Positions 6,722-9,682 of a stretch of DNA of 9,682 nt are shown piece by piece. The stretch's first letter is position 1. Each line of letters starts with the position of its first letter. Under the pieces are notes generated by a model. It did not search any database. It was not told the DNA's origin and saw only the letters and a list, made by a program, of their open reading frames with translations. Source of the stretch: Deltaproteobacteria bacterium (GTDB taxonomy: Bacteria; Desulfobacterota; Desulfobacteria; Desulfobacterales; Desulfatibacillaceae). The translations under genes were made by a program, and so were the position numbers. The stretch covers positions 1-9,682 of the forward strand of contig JAKAGN010000067.1 of the NCBI GenBank assembly GCA_021815525.1, in the 5' to 3' direction.

Positions 6722-7885
6722 TTAAATGAATTGCTGCATGATGCGATAGATCGTGTCATCCACATTTTCGGGTGTGATGGAAAGGTGTTCCACCACGGCC
6801 CGGGCGCGGGCGGCCAGGTTCGGGTCGGCCATGTCCGCGAGTCCCCGGAAAAGCCCCATGCGGCGGCCCACCTGGTAGAGGGTGCGCGCGGCCGGAGGGA
6901 GCGCCAGGAAGGAGCGGACGGATTCCAGCATGGCGGGCTTGGCCTCGGGAAGCCGCCCCTCCAGATCCTCGAAAAGATTCAGGATGTGGTCGGAGGCCAG
7001 GTACGCCCCGGCGGCGGTGAGCTTTTCCAGGAAAAGGAGTATCTCCTGGGCCGTCTCCACCTCTGAGGCGCGGGTGAAGGCCCCTTTTTCCCGGGCCTCC
7101 GCAAGGGGCGTTCCGGGCGAGACGGCCAGGGTCCGAAGCCGGATGAAGTCCGGGCCGATCTGGTTAAGGGCGTCGGCGGTTTCTGTCGCGTGCTCGCTGG
7201 AAAGCTCCCGTCCGCCCAGGCCGGGCATCACGTACTCGGAAAGCTCGATTCCCGCGGCCTTGACCCTTTGCCCGGCCTTCACGTGGTCGGCCTTGGTGGA
7301 GCCCTTTTTCACCATCGCAAGCACCCGGTCGGAGCCCGACTCCATGCCGATGTGGATGCGGGTAAGGCCCGCCTCCCGGATGGCGGCCAGGTCCTCCGGC
7401 GCGATGCGGGCCACGGTGTGGCTCCTTGCGTAGGAGGTTATGCGCCGCACCCAGGGGAAGCGCTTTTTTACGTGGGAAAGGACGCTTACGAGGCCGGCGG
7501 GCTTGACGATGAGGCTGTTGGCGTCCTGCAGGAAGACCGACTCCATGCCGGCGGCGTACCAGTTGAGGGCGGCGGAGAAGGCGGGCCGTTCGTGGGGGGC
7601 GAGGCGCTCCATGAGGGCGGCCACTCCGTCGCGGGTGAGGCCCCCGGGCGCTTGGGCCAGCCGCAGGATTTCGGCCAGGCTCCCGGCCACGGCGTCCACG
7701 TCGCTTACAACGTGCTCCACAGGCCTCAGGGAAAAATCCGCGCCCTTGTAGACCGGGCAGAAGGTGCAGCGGTTCCAGGGGCAGTTCCGGGTGACGCGTA
7801 TCAGGAGGCTCGCCGCCTCGCTGGGCGGCCTTATGGGCCCCTGCTCGAAGCCCCGGTATTCCTTTTCCTTGTCTTTTCGGCTCAT
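6722..7885 (-). CDS. Radical SAM protein with CX4CX2C cluster motif, function unknown
   Basis: This 387-residue protein belongs to the radical SAM superfamily. The cluster motif is RNCPWNRCTFCPVYKG (34-49) with C35, C40 and C43, which is CX4CX2C rather than the usual CX3CX2C. IHIGMESGSDRVL (177-189) is the SAM/barrel motif often seen in COG1032-type proteins, and EYVMPGLGG (217-225) and RLRTLAVSPGTPL (249-261) are further barrel motifs. No B12-binding, TRAM or SPASM domain is visible; no cysteine besides C35, C40 and C43 is seen, so a second cluster is unlikely. The substrate is unknown. The frame is open further upstream and would overlap the glycosyltransferase gene, but that extension is Pro/Ser/Thr-rich shadow sequence. 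ATG 7885 has AAAAGGA ending 6 nt upstream and a good promoter 70-98 nt upstream, so I chose it. It precedes hemW on the same strand. Family level is firm; any specific product name would be a guess. Confidence 0.88.
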   Translation of the reverse strand: MSRKDKEKEYRGFEQGPIRPPSEAASLLIRVTRNCPWNRCTFCPVYKGADFSLRPVEHVVSDVDAVAGSLAEILRLAQAPGGLTRDGVAALMERLAPHERPAFSAALNWYAAGMESVFLQDANSLIVKPAGLVSVLSHVKKRFPWVRRITSYARSHTVARIAPEDLAAIREAGLTRIHIGMESGSDRVLAMVKKGSTKADHVKAGQRVKAAGIELSEYVMPGLGGRELSSEHATETADALNQIGPDFIRLRTLAVSPGTPLAEAREKGAFTRASEVETAQEILLFLEKLTAAGAYLASDHILNLFEDLEGRLPEAKPAMLESVRSFLALPPAARTLYQVGRRMGLFRGLADMADPNLAARARAVVEHLSITPENVDDTIYRIMQQFI

Positions 7886-7954
7886 GACCGGTCCTTTTCG
7901 CCCTTTTCGTTCCAGCCCCTTGCTTCCCGTGGAGCCGGGTTTCCCCTCACCGTC

Positions 7955-7983
7955 ATTCTTTGTCCTTGCCGGGTCCTTGTCAA
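7955..7983 (-). promoter_or_regulatory. Sigma70-type promoter of the CX4CX2C radical SAM gene
   Basis: On the minus strand, a perfect TTGACA (7978-7983) is followed by a 17-nt spacer and AAGAAT (7955-7960), four of six for the -10 box. It sits in the 154-bp gap after the glycosyltransferase stop and predicts a 5' untranslated region of about 60-65 nt. It suggests that the radical SAM gene, and perhaps hemW, is transcribed separately from the glycosyltransferase. Confidence 0.55.
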
Positions 7984-8039
7984 GGAGGATGCCAGCCGAT
8001 CCGGACGCCCCGGGATTTGTTCCCGCCTTGAGGGCTTCT

Positions 8040-9470
8040 TCAGGTTTCGCGGTGGTAGACGAACCAGTCGAAGCCGGAGAAGCCGGAGTAGCGGAAGGCG
8101 GCCACGAAGCGGTAGTCGTGGCCCAAGGGGATGCGCAGGGCCTTTTCGGGCTTGGCGCCGGGCTCGTGGACGTCCACGAAGAACCACTCGGGCGGGTCGC
8201 GGGGGAGGTTTTCGCGGTCAACGTAGTAAAGTCCGCGGTCCTTGGGGAGGAACTGGGAGTAGTAGGTGAGGACCTTGCAGTTGACGTAGTCGTCGGAGCT
8301 TCCCACCACTATGGCGGGGCCGCGGGTGTTGGCGGCCACGAACTTCAAGGCCTTGAAGTAGCCGCCGCGCCCGTACCGGTGGAAGCGGACGGAGTAGGCC
8401 GCCTGGCCCACGAGGAAAAGCGAGAGAAGAACGGCGGCCACGGCGCGGGCGCCCGGGGGCTTGGCCCAGGCCTCCGCGAGAAGCCGGGCCGCCAGGAGGT
8501 AGAAGAAGGGGAAGCAGACGATGAAGTATCGGAAGTAGAGAACCTCCGGTTTTTCCACCAGAAGCACCAGGGCGGGGGCGAGGAGGAGTACGCAGAGATG
8601 GAATATCCAGATGTCGTCCTTTTGGCGGGCGAGGCGCATGATGCCGAGGGCCGCGATAAGGACGGCCGCGGCGAGGCCCAGATACGCGGGGATTCCCGTC
8701 TCCGGCGCGCCCACGGCGAGCGCAGCGGCCTCGCGGGTCACGTGGAACACCGTGTAGTGCGGCCCGCCTCCGATCTTAAGGCCGTGGACATAGGCCGCAT
8801 AAAGAAATCCGAGGACTGCAAGGGGCGGCAGGTGGATGGCGGCCAGCGCCCGGATCTTGGCTTTCGGGGCGTCCGGGCGGCGCGCCACGCGGACGAGGCT
8901 CCAGGCGATGAGGGATAGATACACGTGCACGAAGGAAAGGTGCGAAAAGGCCGCCAGCGCCGATGCCGCGTGGAAGGTTAGGAGCTGCTTTAAGGAGGGC
9001 GATTCCAGGTGGCGCGAGAGGGCGTGGAAGGCCAGGAGGCTGAAGAAGATGGCCGGGCCGTAGCCCCTGGCTTCCGAGGAGTACAGGATCAGGGGAAAGG
9101 AGAAGGCCGTAAGCGCCGCGGCGAAGAGCCCCTCGGCGGGCGAGCGCCGCCGCGCGATCCACCACATGAGGACAACGGTTGCGACGCCGGCGAAGAGCGC
9201 CGGAAGCCGGTAGATGCCCCAGTTTTGCGTGTCGCCCACGAGGTAGATGAAAAGGGTGTTTGCGATGTGGTTGTTGTCGTGCCGGAGGTTGACCACGATG
9301 TCCCACCAGCCATTGATCTTGCCGGTCTTGAGGAGGAGCACGCTCCATATCTCGTCCAGCCAGAACTCCGTGAGGCAGTAAAGAAAGCGCAGGGCCGCGC
9401 CCAGGATGACACATGCCGTTACCGCGGCCGCGATGACCCTGCGGGTCCTTGTCGGGGAGACCGGGTCCAT
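8040..9470 (-). CDS. GT-C type integral membrane glycosyltransferase (PMT/ArnT-like)
   Basis: The 476-residue product is a polytopic membrane protein of the GT-C fold (PMT_2/GT39/ArnT-like). Such enzymes use a polyprenyl-phosphate sugar to glycosylate lipids, glycans or proteins on the outer face of the inner membrane. The first membrane span (about 11-31) is followed by WLDEIWS (37-43), where the DE pair sits at the usual catalytic position in the first external loop. HDNNH (64-68) takes the place of the usual His/Pro-rich motif, and YSSEARGYG (130-138) is the family's SxEARxY segment. Further spans lie at about 88-106, 115-130, 138-155, 165-195, 208-228, 260-280, 287-305, 312-332 and 341-360. 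The C-terminal ~115 residues are soluble and presumably periplasmic. ATG 9470 is preceded by in-frame TTG (9476) and CTG, then a stop; there is no strong ribosome binding site, and a 13-residue ORF ends on the start codon. Acceptor and sugar are unknown; no other glycan gene is in the window. Confidence 0.85.
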   Translation of the reverse strand: MDPVSPTRTRRVIAAAVTACVILGAALRFLYCLTEFWLDEIWSVLLLKTGKINGWWDIVVNLRHDNNHIANTLFIYLVGDTQNWGIYRLPALFAGVATVVLMWWIARRRSPAEGLFAAALTAFSFPLILYSSEARGYGPAIFFSLLAFHALSRHLESPSLKQLLTFHAASALAAFSHLSFVHVYLSLIAWSLVRVARRPDAPKAKIRALAAIHLPPLAVLGFLYAAYVHGLKIGGGPHYTVFHVTREAAALAVGAPETGIPAYLGLAAAVLIAALGIMRLARQKDDIWIFHLCVLLLAPALVLLVEKPEVLYFRYFIVCFPFFYLLAARLLAEAWAKPPGARAVAAVLLSLFLVGQAAYSVRFHRYGRGGYFKALKFVAANTRGPAIVVGSSDDYVNCKVLTYYSQFLPKDRGLYYVDRENLPRDPPEWFFVDVHEPGAKPEKALRIPLGHDYRFVAAFRYSGFSGFDWFVYHRET

Positions 9471-9511
9471 CAGCAAAGGCTGCTTTCAAGCTGAACATAA
9501 CCTGTTTTCAT
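9470..9511 (-). other. Candidate 13-residue upstream ORF coupled to the glycosyltransferase
   Basis: ATG at 9511 opens MKTGYVQLESSLC and stops at TGA (9472-9470). The stop shares one base with the glycosyltransferase ATG (TGATG), the classic arrangement for translational coupling. The glycosyltransferase start lacks a strong ribosome binding site of its own. The mini-ORF also lacks a well-spaced one, and so short an ORF can arise by chance. Confidence 0.25.
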
Positions 9512-9538
9512 GAAGCCGCTTTCGCCTTTCTTCCGCGT

Positions 9539-9642
9539 CCCGGCCGCCGGGGGCCGAATGCGAAGCCCTGGAAAACTGCGGAGCGTGCGCATCGCGCACG
9601 CGTAGCCATTATCGGGGGTCCGGGGGGACGTAGTCTCCCCGG
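9539..9642. repeat. Array of three GC-rich hairpins at the right edge
   Basis: CCCGG/CCGGG (9539-9551, 3-nt loop), a perfect 8-bp stem GCGTGCGC/GCGCACGC (9583-9601, loop ATC), and a 9-bp stem CCGGGGGGA/TCTCCCCGG (9620-9642, loop CGTAG, one G-T pair) follow each other upstream of the glycosyltransferase. The minus-strand reading CCTCCGGCGGCCGGGG followed by a hairpin and GGACCCCC resembles, from memory, palindromic repeats scattered between genes in sulfate reducers. No gene or convincing promoter is visible in 9512-9682. Confidence 0.5.
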
Positions 9643-9682
9643 CCGCCGGAGGCGCTTTTATTAGGAAGGGGTAGGGGAGGGG

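Noticed and set aside
5783..7066. A 427-codon plus-strand frame opposite hemW and the radical SAM gene
   Set aside because: It runs across two well-supported genes and an intergenic palindrome, and its translation has no recognisable domain.
7886..8221. N-terminal extension of the radical SAM gene to an upstream ATG at 8221
   Set aside because: It overlaps the glycosyltransferase gene in another frame, is Pro/Ser/Thr-rich, and the start at 7885 has a good ribosome binding site and promoter.
7764..8918. A 384-codon plus-strand frame opposite the glycosyltransferase
   Set aside because: It is Gly/Glu/Val-rich shadow sequence opposite a gene with clear membrane spans and family motifs.
8776..9498. 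A 240-codon minus-strand frame overlapping the 5' part of the glycosyltransferase
   Set aside because: Its translation is Pro/Arg/Gly-rich without motifs, while the overlapping frame has catalytic and membrane features.

Overview
The window is GC-rich, densely coding bacterial chromosome with six protein genes. The organism is most likely Gram-negative, because one gene encodes a CsgG-like lipoprotein and another an inner-membrane DedA protein. The radical SAM family with a CPWNRCTFC signature and the GC-rich palindromes between genes remind me of sulfate-reducing Desulfobacterota. That placement is recognition from memory, not a search result. I see no phage, transposase, CRISPR or integrase signal.

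Layout from left to right: a candidate leftward promoter that fires off the left edge (about 64-92); a DedA-family membrane protein (minus, 131-796); a 236-bp gap dominated by a long imperfect palindrome (902-1028); a 1023-residue helicase of the MrfA/YprA type with a DEDD exonuclease domain fused at its C-terminus (minus, 1033-4104); a 248-bp divergent promoter region; a CsgG-like lipoprotein with a helical, TPR-like tail (plus, 4353-5390); a perfect hairpin between convergent genes (5399-5432); hemW, a radical SAM heme chaperone (minus, 5432-6625); a second, shorter copy of the palindromic element (6651-6721); a radical SAM protein of unknown function with CX4CX2C cluster spacing (minus, 6722-7885) behind a good sigma70-type promoter; a GT-C membrane glycosyltransferase (minus, 8040-9470); and a right-edge stretch with three GC-rich hairpins.

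The genes do not form one obvious pathway. The helicase-nuclease is best read as a DNA-repair enzyme, joining in one chain two activities that Bacillus subtilis provides as separate proteins (MrfA and MrfB). The lipoprotein diverges from it and is probably transcribed alone. The glycosyltransferase, the CX4CX2C radical SAM gene and hemW run in the same direction, but gaps of 154 and 96 bp, an internal promoter and a hairpin suggest partly independent transcription.

The strongest unexplained signal is the pair of palindromic elements. They share a core (AAGCGATGAGCCGC on the left, CGCGGATCGCGCTT on the right), have different outer arms that still pair, and both begin within 0-4 bp of the stop codon of a minus-strand gene. 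The most notable coding features are the helicase-exonuclease fusion and the unusual radical SAM cysteine spacing.
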